Shown here: positions 52,420 through 61,500 of the stretch, piece after piece | Position numbering within the stretch: the first letter of the stretch is position 1 | Layout: every line of letters starts with the position of its first letter | The notes under the pieces: model-generated | The model's input: the letters and a program-made list of their open reading frames with translations, nothing else | Databases searched by the model: none | Told to the model about the DNA's origin: nothing | Program-made: the position numbers and the translations under genes | Source: Mitsuaria sp. 7 | GTDB taxonomy: Bacteria; Pseudomonadota; Gammaproteobacteria; Burkholderiales; Burkholderiaceae_C | Direction of reading: 5' to 3' | NCBI RefSeq assembly: GCF_001653795.1 | Contig: NZ_CP011514.1 | Location: 4,644,668 to 4,708,667 of the forward strand | DNA length: 64,000 nt

Positions 52420-53106
52420 TCACCGCAGCACGCCCTTCCCCAACCACTGCCCCCAGATCTTCATCGTCACGCGCTGATCCGAGAGCCCGGGGTACTCGGC
52501 CATGGTCTTGCGCAGCGCTGTCTCGTCGGTGCCGCGCGAGAACACGACCTCGCCGATGGGGCCCTCTTCCAGCGAATACCAGGCCCCGATGACGCCCTCG
52601 TCGAGCGCGCGTTGCAGGAAGATCGGGACCGCGTCCTTGTCCTTCGCCTCCGCGCGGGTGAACAGCACGATGCGGTTCTCCTCGATCCCGTTCGGATCGA
52701 TGCCGGTGTGGTGAAGCGCCTGGTGCACCGTCGCCGGCTGGGCGTTGACCACCATGTAGCCTTCTCGGATGTACTGGTCGGGCTCGAAGTAGCTCAGCAG
52801 GATCTGCCGGTTGGGCGCCTTCACCACGACGATCCCGCGCTTCTGCTTCAACGGGTCGCGCATCGGCCCGGCGGCGAAGAGCTTCTCGTCGGCGAAGAGC
52901 CGCTTGAAGTTTTCCAGGTGCCCGGTCTGCATGGCCGCGACGGCGGCCTTGTCGTCGGGCACCGGCTTGCCGGTCTCCAGGAAGATGAACCAGTACTGTT
53001 CGGCTGCGATCATGGACGGACGGGTCTGTGCACGGGCCGGCAGCGCCGCCAGCGCGGATAACGCAGGGACGGCGGCCGCCGTGGCGATCAGGGAACGTCG
53101 TTGCAT
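52420..53106 (-). CDS. Exported YCII-related protein
   Basis: A 228-residue protein with a signal peptide (RRSLIATAAAVPALSALAALPARAQ). Two YCII-like ferredoxin folds follow: EQYWFIFLETGKPVPDDKAAVAAMQTGHLENFKRLFADEKLFAAGPM and VPIFLQRALDEGVIGAWYSLEEGPIGEVVFSRG. YCII domains carry a His/Asp pair of unclear function; being exported and duplicated is less common. ATG 53106 with GGAGACTCCGATGC-like upstream purines. It stands alone between the XRE operator and mgsA. Confidence 0.8.
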   Translation of the reverse strand: MQRRSLIATAAAVPALSALAALPARAQTRPSMIAAEQYWFIFLETGKPVPDDKAAVAAMQTGHLENFKRLFADEKLFAAGPMRDPLKQKRGIVVVKAPNRQILLSYFEPDQYIREGYMVVNAQPATVHQALHHTGIDPNGIEENRIVLFTRAEAKDKDAVPIFLQRALDEGVIGAWYSLEEGPIGEVVFSRGTDETALRKTMAEYPGLSDQRVTMKIWGQWLGKGVLR

Positions 53107-53165
53107 CGGAGTCTCCTTTGTCGTTCACCGGGCCGTCGGACGGACCCCGGCATCGACCAATGACT

Positions 53166-53615
53166 CTACTCCCGGCCGCCGCCCGTGCCGAGCACCTGCA
53201 GCGAACGCAGCATCAGCCGGCTGCTGGTGACGTTGGTGGCGCAGGCGACGTTGTGGACGTCGCAGGCGCGGACCAGCGCATTGATGTCGGGTTCATGCGG
53301 CTGCGGCGTCATCGGGTCGCGCAGGAAGACGACCGCATCCACCAGCCCGACCGCCAGCCGCGCGCCGATCTGCAGGTCGCCGCCGTGCGGTCCGGACAGC
53401 ATGCGCTCGACCGTCAGGCCGACCTCGGCCGCCAGGCGCGAGCCGGTCGTGCCGGTCGCCACCAGGTCGCAGCCGCCGAGGAAACCGGCGAACTCGGTGG
53501 CGAGCATCACCATCTCGTCCTTCTTGCCGTCGTGGGCGATCAGGGCGATGCGCAGGCGCGCGGGCGCGGCGGGCGCCGCCGTAGAACCGGGAACGGGAGC
53601 GGTGGAGGCAGTCAT
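53166..53615 (-). CDS. mgsA: Methylglyoxal synthase
   Basis: Converts dihydroxyacetone phosphate to methylglyoxal, a bypass of lower glycolysis. The 149-residue protein has an Ala/Pro-rich leader of about 20 residues and then the complete family core. This includes [29 protein letters not shown] (phosphate site), [14 protein letters not shown] (catalytic Asp) and [34 protein letters not shown]. All active-site residues are intact. Confidence 0.95.
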   Translation of the reverse strand: MTASTAPVPGSTAAPAAPARLRIALIAHDGKKDEMVMLATEFAGFLGGCDLVATGTTGSRLAAEVGLTVERMLSGPHGGDLQIGARLAVGLVDAVVFLRDPMTPQPHEPDINALVRACDVHNVACATNVTSSRLMLRSLQVLGTGGGRE

Positions 53616-53651
53616 GCCCGTGATCGTAGGCCCGCAGGAACGGTGCGCGAG

Positions 53652-55010
53652 TTACCGACGCGGTTCTTTCTGCGTCGCCAGCGGCACGTTGCCGACGCCG
53701 CGGTTCATCGCGTTGAGCAGGTCACCGTTGTCCTGGCTGAGTTCCCAGGCGAAGACGCCCGCCAACCCCTGGTCGCGCACGAACTGACCCTTGGCGAGCA
53801 CGGCGCGCGGATCGTCGTAGCCCATCCAGAGCTTCTGCTTGGGATTGAACAGCGACCACGACTGCGTCACCGGATCCCAGACGGACTGGTAGCCCGCGCG
53901 GCCGTTGCCCTTCGCATCGAGGATGCGGCCGGCCATCTCGCGATAGCCCTGCGCGCCCTCGCCGCCGGGATAAGCCCCGGTCTTCGCCGTACCCGCTTTC
54001 GTCTCGCTCACGCCCGTGAAGCCGCGGCCGTACATCGCGACGCCAGCCACCAGCTTCGAACGCGGCACGCCGGCCTTCTCCAGGTTGGCCACCGCGCGCT
54101 CCAGGCTGTCGTCCGCCTGCGGCGACGACGCGCGCAGCGTCGTGTGATGCCCTGCCACCGGCGACCACATGCCGTAGAAGTCGTAGGTCATCATGAAGAC
54201 GAGATCCAACGGCTTGGACGCGTCCTTGAAGTTGATCTTGCCGACGATCGAATCCATCGGATTCACCGCCGTCGTCAGCAGGTAGGGACGGCCCGTCTCC
54301 GCGGTCAGCGCGTCCAGCGCCTTGCGCAGGTCGGCCATCAGTTCCGCATAGGACTGGCCGTCCTGCGGACTGCCGAGCTGCACGCCGTTGGCGGCTCCGT
54401 TGTTGCCGGGGTGCTCCCAGTCGATGTCGATGCCGTCGAAGCCCGGATGGTCCCGCAGGAACTGCTGCGCCGAGGCCGCGAACACCGCGCGCTTCGCCGG
54501 ATCGCCGACCAGGTGGAAGATGGGATCCGACCCGCCCCAGCCACCCACCGACGCGACGATCTTCAGGTGCGGCGCACGCTGCTTGTAGCGTTGGAACGCG
54601 GTGTTGAAGCGCGCATCGATCAGGCCGGTGCCGATCTCGAAATCCTTCTTGCCGACGCACTTGGCGGCGTCCTTCTCCAACTGGCCGGGACCGCACAGGC
54701 GCAGGAAGGCGTAGAGCACGTGCGTGAGGTTCTGCGGCGGGATGCGCTCGATCAGTTCGACGGGCTCCCAGTTCGGCACGTAGATGCCGACGATCTTGCC
54801 GCCGGTGCGCTCGAACTCGACCGGCTTCGCGCCGAAGAGCGCGTATCCCGGCGATGCCGCCAGCGCACCCGCCTTGGCCGCCGACCTGGCATCACCCTTG
54901 GACTCGGCGGCCGGCGTCGCGGCGATCGCAGCCGAAGCAGCAATGGCGCCCAGCGCTGCGATCGCGGCAGTCAGCGGGCTCGGGATGCGGGACAGGACTC
55001 GAACGGACAT
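53652..55010 (-). CDS. Secreted glycoside hydrolase family 18 chitinase
   Basis: A 452-residue chitinase. The signal peptide (SRIPSPLTAAIAALGAIAASAAIAATPA) is followed by a single GH18 barrel: VGIYVPNWEPVELIERIPPQNLTHVLYAFLRL, the catalytic DxxDxDxE in FDGIDIDWEHPGN (Glu is the acid/base) and FMMTYDFYGMWSP. Others are GVAMYGRGFTGV and MGYDDPRAVLAKGQFVRDQGLAGVFAWELSQDNGDLL. The insertion between barrel strands indicates subfamily A (processive type). No carbohydrate-binding module. It would degrade fungal or arthropod chitin outside the cell. Confidence 0.93.
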   Translation of the reverse strand: MSVRVLSRIPSPLTAAIAALGAIAASAAIAATPAAESKGDARSAAKAGALAASPGYALFGAKPVEFERTGGKIVGIYVPNWEPVELIERIPPQNLTHVLYAFLRLCGPGQLEKDAAKCVGKKDFEIGTGLIDARFNTAFQRYKQRAPHLKIVASVGGWGGSDPIFHLVGDPAKRAVFAASAQQFLRDHPGFDGIDIDWEHPGNNGAANGVQLGSPQDGQSYAELMADLRKALDALTAETGRPYLLTTAVNPMDSIVGKINFKDASKPLDLVFMMTYDFYGMWSPVAGHHTTLRASSPQADDSLERAVANLEKAGVPRSKLVAGVAMYGRGFTGVSETKAGTAKTGAYPGGEGAQGYREMAGRILDAKGNGRAGYQSVWDPVTQSWSLFNPKQKLWMGYDDPRAVLAKGQFVRDQGLAGVFAWELSQDNGDLLNAMNRGVGNVPLATQKEPRR

Positions 55011-55126
55011 GCGGGGCCTCCAATGGACGCCGCAGCTTAGCGGATCGAGTCGAAAATTAACACCAGTCAAATACCAATTCGACCGATGCGTGGGTTTCAG
55101 AGAAACCTTTATGGAGCCACTTCCCC

Positions 55127-55846
55127 CTATGGCGCCACGTCGACCCGAAGCTGCAGTTCCCGGAGCTTCTGCACCTCCGCGTCCCGCGTGCTGTAGGTGT
55201 TGCGGTTGGCGCTCGAGGTCACGCTGCCCGTTCGCGCGATCGTGACCCAGATGCCGAGCGGCGCCTGGACGGTGCTGAGGACGTCGGTGCTGGGACGCTG
55301 CTGGCCGTCGGGCAGCGAGGTGCCGTACGCGCCGCCCTGCGGCATCTGCGCCTGGTCGGAGGCGCGGACCTCGACGTCCACCGGGCTGCGTCCGCCCGGC
55401 CACTTCGGTCGCACGACGATGCCGCGCACGCGCTCGGCCATGCCTTGGCGCGGCACGACGACGACGCGATCGCGCTCGCGCTCGCGCTCGCCCTGTTGAC
55501 GATCCATCGCGACATCGACCCATTGGATCGGCGTCGATTCGGTCATCGTGAACGAGGCCTGCGAGCCGTTGAGCACCAGCAGGCGCGGGAACAGCTGCTG
55601 GCGTTGCTCGCGGTTCTCGGTGGAGAGCGCCACGCCGCCGCGCGCCGACACGCTGCCGCCTGTGCTGACCACCGTGCTGCCGTCGCGGATGCCGGCGACC
55701 GTGGAGCCGCTGAGCTCGGACTCGACCCAGCGCATCTCGACCTGCAGGTTCTGCTTCGGGCCTTGCGCATGGGCCGGCGTCATCACGGAGGCGCCGATGC
55801 CGAGCGCGGCGGCGGCAAGAACGACGAAGCGGCGATGGGAGTTCAT
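55127..55846 (-). CDS. Exported hypothetical protein
   Basis: A 239-residue protein with a signal peptide (RFVVLAAAALGIGASVMTPAHAQ). The body is beta-rich: QNLQVEMRWVESELSGS and ENREQRQQLFPRLLVLNGSQASFTMTESTPIQWVDVAM. These faintly recall the secretin beta domain but lack the rest of it. A charged repeat GERERERDR (about residues 117-125) comes from tandem CGCGAG-type hexamers. I do not recognise the family. It is 49 bp upstream of the matrixin gene's 3' end and runs in the same direction. Confidence 0.65.
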   Translation of the reverse strand: MNSHRRFVVLAAAALGIGASVMTPAHAQGPKQNLQVEMRWVESELSGSTVAGIRDGSTVVSTGGSVSARGGVALSTENREQRQQLFPRLLVLNGSQASFTMTESTPIQWVDVAMDRQQGERERERDRVVVVPRQGMAERVRGIVVRPKWPGGRSPVDVEVRASDQAQMPQGGAYGTSLPDGQQRPSTDVLSTVQAPLGIWVTIARTGSVTSSANRNTYSTRDAEVQKLRELQLRVDVAP

Positions 55847-55895
55847 CGCGGCAGCATACGCCGCGAGGACGTCACTCGCGAGGCCACCAAGGATG

Positions 55896-56615
55896 TCAGC
55901 GGTTCAGCGCTCTGCAGCGGTCGATGTCGCAGGCGGTGGGCAGCGTCGAGCGGTACTCGACGACGCTGCCCCAGCTCTTCGGATCGCGCAGCGCGCAGCG
56001 TTCGCCCTTGCCGTTGTCGTAGTAGGACATCGTGTCGACGCAGCGCTTGGAATGCGCCATCAGGCCGAGGAAATGGCCCATCTCGTGCGAGAGCACCATC
56101 TGCAGCGTCTGGTCCGCGGGGTGCTTCGGGTTGCGCTCGCGCAGCAGCGCGAAGAGGCCGGGGCCGATCGACAGGCTGCGCGCCGTCACGTTGGCCAGCG
56201 CGAACTGGCCGCGGCTGCCGACGTCGCTCCAGAGGATCTGGATGGCGTCCTCCGGCGGCACCTGACCGCGCGGCACCGCGATGACGGCGAGCTTCAGCCC
56301 GCAGGCGGACCAGGCCTCGGCGGAGCGCTTCACCAGCGCCATCACCTGCGCTTCGTTGAACCAGGGCGGCGCGTTGTCGTGGCGGTAGGCGAATCGCAAG
56401 GAACGCGTCGTGATCGCGCGATCGCGGCCGTCGCCCCAGGTCTGCACTTCGCCGGGCAGGCATTGGGCGATTTCCTGGTCGCGCACGGAGGGGATCGTCG
56501 CAGGGGTCTTGCCCTTCTCCGGCGGGACGAGCTGCGCGTTCGCGCCAAGGGGCGTGAGCGCACCGGGCAACGCCAAGGCCATCGCGGCCAACGCACGACG
56601 CGCGCTCATGCTCAT
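55896..56615 (-). CDS. Exported matrixin-like zinc protease
   Basis: A 239-residue secreted protein. Signal peptide about residues 1-27 (RALAAMALALPGALTPLGANAQ). The zinc site reads MVLSHEMGHFLGLMAHSKR and a Met-turn follows (DTMSYYDNG), the metzincin order. The third histidine is one residue later than in the standard HExxHxxGxxH, giving HExxHxxGxxxH. The preceding domain (RSLRFAYRHDNAPPWFNEAQVMALVKRSAEAWSACGLKLAVI) matches the matrixin beta-sheet/helix. Start ATG 56615 overlaps the EamA gene stop as ATGA; ATG 56609 is an alternative. Confidence 0.78.
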   Translation of the reverse strand: MSMSARRALAAMALALPGALTPLGANAQLVPPEKGKTPATIPSVRDQEIAQCLPGEVQTWGDGRDRAITTRSLRFAYRHDNAPPWFNEAQVMALVKRSAEAWSACGLKLAVIAVPRGQVPPEDAIQILWSDVGSRGQFALANVTARSLSIGPGLFALLRERNPKHPADQTLQMVLSHEMGHFLGLMAHSKRCVDTMSYYDNGKGERCALRDPKSWGSVVEYRSTLPTACDIDRCRALNR

Positions 56616-57502
56616 GCCCGCGAGGCCTTCAGCACGCCGCGCACGTGCGGCCACAGCAGGTTGATCGCGAGCCCGCTGATCACCAGCGCCGCCGCCATCA
56701 GCTTCCACGGCGGCAATCCTTCGCCGAGCAGCAGCGCGGAGCAGCTCATGCCGAACACGGGGACGAGCAGCGCCATCGGGACGATGGTCGCGGCGGGGTG
56801 GCGAGACAGCAGGAAGCTCCACGCGCCGTAGCCGAAGAGCGTGTTGCCGACCGACTGCCAGAGCACCGCGCCCCATGCGCCGACGCTGGCGTTCCGGATC
56901 GCCTCGCCCATCTGCGCGGGACCTTCGACGATGAAGGACAGCGCGAACAACGCGGGCGCGGCGAAGGCACTGCTCCAGACGACATAGGCCAGCATGTTCA
57001 CGGCGCCGGCGCGCTTGCCGACGATGTTGCCGCTGGACCAGCACAGCGCGGCGAGCAGCACCATCCCGAGGCCGAGCACGGTGGTCGTGCCGTCGGTGTG
57101 CGAGGCGATGACGCCGATGCCGGCCGCCGCCGTAATGAGCGCGAGCCACCGGAAGCCCTGGACGCGTTCGCCGCTCATGCGCATGGCGAGCAGCAAGGTG
57201 AAGAACACCTGCGTCTGGATGACGAGCGAGGCGAGCCCCGGCGAGATCTGCGAGCGCATCGCGAGGTAGAGCAGCGCGAACTGGCCGACGCCGACAAAGG
57301 CGCCATACGCGGCGAGGTTGCGCCAGCCGACCTTCGGACGCGGCAGCAGCAGCATCGCGGGCAGCGCCGCGAAGGTGAAGCGCAGCGCCGCGAACAGCAG
57401 CGGCGGGAACGCGTTCAGGCCCCAGCGGATCACGACGAAATTGCTTCCCCAGATGGCGACCACGGACAGCGCAAGCAGGAAATGTCGGAGCGGTAGCGTC
57501 AT
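56612..57502 (-). CDS. EamA-family (DMT) transporter
   Basis: A 296-residue inner-membrane protein with ten TM helices in two EamA repeats. These are LLALSVVAIWGSNFVVIRWGLNAFPPLLFAALRFTFAALPAMLL and the second repeat with GLGMVLLAALCWSSGNIVGKRAG and VFGMSCSALLLGEGLPPWKLMAAALVISGLAINL. Members export amino acids or metabolites; GSNFVVIRWG is typical of the YedA/YdcZ-like branch. It overlaps the matrixin gene by 4 bp. Confidence 0.9.
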   Translation of the reverse strand: MTLPLRHFLLALSVVAIWGSNFVVIRWGLNAFPPLLFAALRFTFAALPAMLLLPRPKVGWRNLAAYGAFVGVGQFALLYLAMRSQISPGLASLVIQTQVFFTLLLAMRMSGERVQGFRWLALITAAAGIGVIASHTDGTTTVLGLGMVLLAALCWSSGNIVGKRAGAVNMLAYVVWSSAFAAPALFALSFIVEGPAQMGEAIRNASVGAWGAVLWQSVGNTLFGYGAWSFLLSRHPAATIVPMALLVPVFGMSCSALLLGEGLPPWKLMAAALVISGLAINLLWPHVRGVLKASRA

Positions 57503-57608
57503 GGCGGCCGGGGAGCGAGGGGGACCGTCGACTATGCCTGCTGGGCTCTGCGCGGACCCGGTACAGGGGATTGGGTGTGCGACCGGTACAGGACCGGCGT
57601 ACTGCGTC

Positions 57609-57674
57609 GGCCGCTGGCCCTCACCCCCCGCCCTCTCCCGCTTGCGGGAGAGGGTGGGGGTGAGGGCCAGCGGC
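57609..57674. repeat. REP-like palindrome (full copy)
   Basis: A 66-bp nearly perfect palindrome: GGCCGCTGGCCCTCACCCC...GGGGTGAGGGCCAGCGGC around CTCTCCCGC–TT–GCGGGAGAG. Its left arm recurs at 27759-27806. It lies between the EamA gene and an Lrp-type gene, both on the minus strand, and is probably a mobile non-coding repeat that also forms a strong hairpin. Confidence 0.85.
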
Positions 57675-57710
57675 GGTGGAAGTGCTGAAGCCTTCTTTCG
57701 GCGAGCGCCA

Positions 57711-58286
57711 TCAGCCCTTCGGCTTCAGATGCCCCAACGGCAACGCCCCGCCCGCCTTCACTTCCCCCAGCGAGAAGCTCGTGTGGATGTCCTTCACGTT
57801 CGGCAGGTTCAGCAGCGTGTCGATCGAGAACCGGCTGAACGCATCCAGGTCGGTGGCCATCACTTCCAGCTCGAAGGTCCCGGCGCCGCTGATGTAGTGG
57901 CAGGCGATCACCTCCGGCAGTTGCCGGATCGCCTCCTCCAGTTGCTTGGTCGCCGCGCCGTTGTTGCGGTCGGCATCGACCCGCACGAAGGCGAGCACGC
58001 CCAGGCCGAGCCGGCGCCGGTCGATCTCCGCGCGATAGCCTGTGATGAAGCCCTGCTCCTCCAGCCACCGCACCCGCCGCCAGGTCGGCGCCGCCGACAG
58101 CCCGATCCGCGCCGCCAGCTCCGCGTTGGACAGGCGCGCCTCGCGCTGCAACTCTCCCAGGATCGCCACGTGATACCGGTCGAGTTCGCCGCTTGCCGGA
58201 GCCCCGGATCCGCCCGCGTCGTCACCCCGATCGGCACTCCGGTCCACCCCCTCGTCGCCGCCCGCGGAACCCGCCGTCGCCCTCAT
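57711..58286 (-). CDS. Lrp/AsnC-family regulator
   Basis: A 191-residue regulator. A low-complexity leader of about 34 residues (DEGVDRSADRGDDAGGSG) precedes the helix-turn-helix (LDRYHVAILGELQREARLSNAELAARIGLSAAPTWRRVRWLEEQGFITGYRAE). A RAM ligand domain follows (VIACHYISGAGTFELEVMATDLDAFSRF). It is divergent from the indolepyruvate ferredoxin oxidoreductase gene and very likely controls it in response to an amino acid. ATG 58286 is chosen; in-frame ATGs at 58319 (with AAAGGG upstream) and 58337 are also possible. Confidence 0.88.
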   Translation of the reverse strand: MRATAGSAGGDEGVDRSADRGDDAGGSGAPASGELDRYHVAILGELQREARLSNAELAARIGLSAAPTWRRVRWLEEQGFITGYRAEIDRRRLGLGVLAFVRVDADRNNGAATKQLEEAIRQLPEVIACHYISGAGTFELEVMATDLDAFSRFSIDTLLNLPNVKDIHTSFSLGEVKAGGALPLGHLKPKG

Positions 58287-58471
58287 GGTTTTCCCTGAGG
58301 CTGCGTTTTTCGATGCCATTCGAATCCCTTTCGTCATTCAGGGAAAGATTCTTGCTCAAACGACCACCGCCGGCGCAGAACTAGCAAACACTCGCCGGGC
58401 GTTGTTTCCTACACTGTTCTCTGCGTTTTCCGCGCGCCGCCATACTTGGCGCGACGGCAGCCAAGGCACAC

Positions 58472-58492
58472 GGCCCCGCCACAAGCGGGGCC
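58472..58492 (+). promoter_or_regulatory. Hairpin in leader of ferredoxin oxidoreductase gene
   Basis: GGCCCCGC–CACAA–GCGGGGCC is a perfect 8-bp stem ending 32 bp before the start codon. No T-run follows, so it is not an evident terminator. It may stabilise the mRNA or serve as a regulator site. TACACT at 58410-58415 is a possible -10 element upstream, with no good -35. Confidence 0.4.
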
Positions 58493-58524
58493 CGAGGTCA
58501 GCCACCCATCAGGAGACTCCCCGC

Positions 58525-61500
58525 ATGAACGCCCCCTTGCCCGAACACATCCTGCGCGCCCTGGAGAAGGTCACGCTGGATGACAAATACGCACTCGACG
58601 AGGGCCGCGCCTTCATGAGCGGCGTGCAGGCGCTGGTCCGCCTGCCGATGCTGCAACGCACCCGCGACGCCATCGCCGGCCTCAACACCGCCGGCTTCAT
58701 CTCGGGCTACCGCGGCTCCCCGCTGGGCGGCTACGACCAGGCCCTGATGGCCGCGAAGAAGCACCTCGCCAAGCAGCACATCGTCTTCCAGCCGGGCGTC
58801 AACGAGGAACTCGGCGCCACCGCCGTCTGGGGCACCCAGCAGCTCGCGCTCTTCCCCGAGAAGGCGAAGTTCGACGGCGTCTTCGGCATGTGGTACGGCA
58901 AGGGTCCCGGCGTGGACCGCTCCATCGACGTGTTCAAGCACGCCAACATGGCCGGCACGTCCAAGCACGGCGGCGTGATCGCCATCGCCGCGGACGACCA
59001 CATCGCCAAGAGCTCCACCGCCGCCCACCAGAGCGACCACGTCTTCAAGGCCGTCGGCTTCCCGGTGTTCTTCCCGAGCAGCGTCCAGGAGATCCTGGAC
59101 ATGGGCCTGCACGCCTTCGCGATGAGCCGCTTCTCCGGCCTGTGGTCGGGCATGAAGACCATCCAGGAGATCGTCGAATCGTCCAGCAGCGTCAGCGTCG
59201 ATCCCGACCGCGTCGAGATCCTGATGCCCGAGGACTTCCAGATGCCCCCGGGCGGCCTGCACATCCGCTGGCCGGATCCGCCGCTGGATCAAGAGGCGCG
59301 GATGATGGACCACAAGTGGTATGCCGCCCTCGCCTACGTCCGCGCCAACAAGCTCAACCACAACGTCATCGCCACGCCGCACGACCGCATCGGCCTGATC
59401 GCCTCGGGCAAGGCCTGGAACGACACCCGCCAGGCGCTGCACGACCTGGGCCTGGACGACGACACCTGCCGCCGCCTGGGCATCCGGCTGCACAAGGTCA
59501 ACGTGGTGTGGCCGCTGGAAGCGACCATCACGCGCGACTTCGCCACCGGGCTGCAGGAGATCCTCGTCATCGAGGAGAAGCGCCAGATGATCGAGTACCA
59601 GCTCAAGGAAGAGCTGTACAACTGGCGTCCGGACGTGCGCCCGAACGTGCTCGGCAAGTTCGACGAGACCGACGGCGACCGCAGCGGCGGCGAGTGGAGC
59701 CACCCGAACCCGAGCAGCAACTGGCTGCTGCGCCCGCAGGCCGACCTGACGCCGGCCATCATCGCGCGCGCCATCGCCAAGCGGCTGAAGAAGCTGGGCG
59801 TGGACGCCGACACCGCCGCGCGCCTGGACGCGCGCGTCGCGCTGATCGACGCCAAGGAGCAATCGCTCAAGAGCGAAGAGAAGACCGCCGGCGGCGCCGA
59901 TCGCACGCCGTGGTTCTGCTCCGGCTGCCCGCACAACACCAGCACGCGCGTGCCGGACGGCTCGCGCGCCGTGGGCGGCATCGGCTGCCACTACATGGTC
60001 ACCTGGATGCCGGGCCGCAACACCGCGACCTTCACCCAGATGGGCGGCGAGGGCGTGCCCTGGGTCGGCCAAGCGCCGTTCACCGACGAGAAGCACATCT
60101 TCAGCAACCTAGGCGACGGCACCTACTTCCACAGCGGCATCCTGGCGATACGCCAGTCCATCGCCGCGGGCGTGAACATCACCTACAAGGTGCTCTACAA
60201 CGACGCGGTCGCGATGACCGGCGGCCAGCAGGTCGGTGAGCGCCCGGAGGGCCACAGCGTCACGCAGATCATGAACAGCCTGGTCAGCGAAGGCGTGGCC
60301 AAGCTGATCATCGTCACCGACGAGCCGGAGAAGTACGACGGCAAGCCGCTGGCGCCCGGCGTGACGGTGCACCACCGCGACGAGCTGGACGCGCTGCAGC
60401 GCCAGTTCCGCGAGATCCCCGGCACCACGGTCATCATCTACGACCAGACCTGCGCGACCGAGAAGCGCCGCCGCCGCAAGCGCGGCAAGCTGGTCGATCC
60501 GGCCAAGCGCACCGTCATCAACGAGTTGGTGTGCGAAGGCTGCGGCGACTGCTCCGTGCAGTCGAACTGCCTGTCCGTCGAGCCGCTGGAGACCGAGTTC
60601 GGTCGCAAGCGCCAGATCAACCAGAACACCTGCAACAAGGACTTCTCCTGCGTGAAGGGCTTCTGCCCGAGCTTCGTCACGATCGAAGGCGGTGAGCTCA
60701 AGAAGCCGAAGAAGGACAAGCGCGTCAGCCCGTTCGACGCGTCGCTGCCGGTGATCCCGCAGCCGACGATCCCGAACGCGGTCGAGGCCTGGGGCATCGT
60801 CGTGGCCGGCGTGGGCGGCACCGGCGTGATCACCATCGGCCAGCTGCTCGGCATGGCCGCGCATCTGGAAGGCAAGGGCGTGATCACGCAGGACGCGGCC
60901 GGCCTCGCGCAGAAGGGCGGCGCGACCTGGAGCCACATCCAGATCGCCAACACGCCGGACGCGATCCACTGCACCAAGGTCGGCACCGCGGAGGCCGACC
61001 TGGTCATCGCCTGCGATTCCATCGTCGCCGCCAACAAGACGACGCTGGCCGTGATGCGCGAAGGCCGCAGCTTCGTCGCGCTGAACACGCACGGCTCGCC
61101 GACTGCCACGCTGGTGAACGACGCCAACTGGTCCTTCCCCGGCGCGGCCTGCGAGGCCGCCGTGCAGAAGGCCGTGGGCGCCTCGCACCTGGGCATGTTC
61201 GACGCGGAAGAGGTCGCGGTGAAGCTGCTGGGCGACTCGCTGTACACCAACCCGCTGATGCTTGGCTACGCGTGGCAGAAGGGCCGCGTGCCGCTGAGCC
61301 ACGCCGCGCTGATGCGCGCGGTCGAGCTCAACGGCGTGCAGGTCGACAACAACAAGGCCGCGTTCGAATGGGGCCGTCGCTGCGCGCACGATCTGGCGGC
61401 GGTGCAGTCGCTGTTCGCGGCGCAGCAGGTCATCAACTTCGTCAAGCGCCAGGGCGTGGACGAGCTGATCACCAAGCGCGTCGAGTTCCTGACCGACTAC

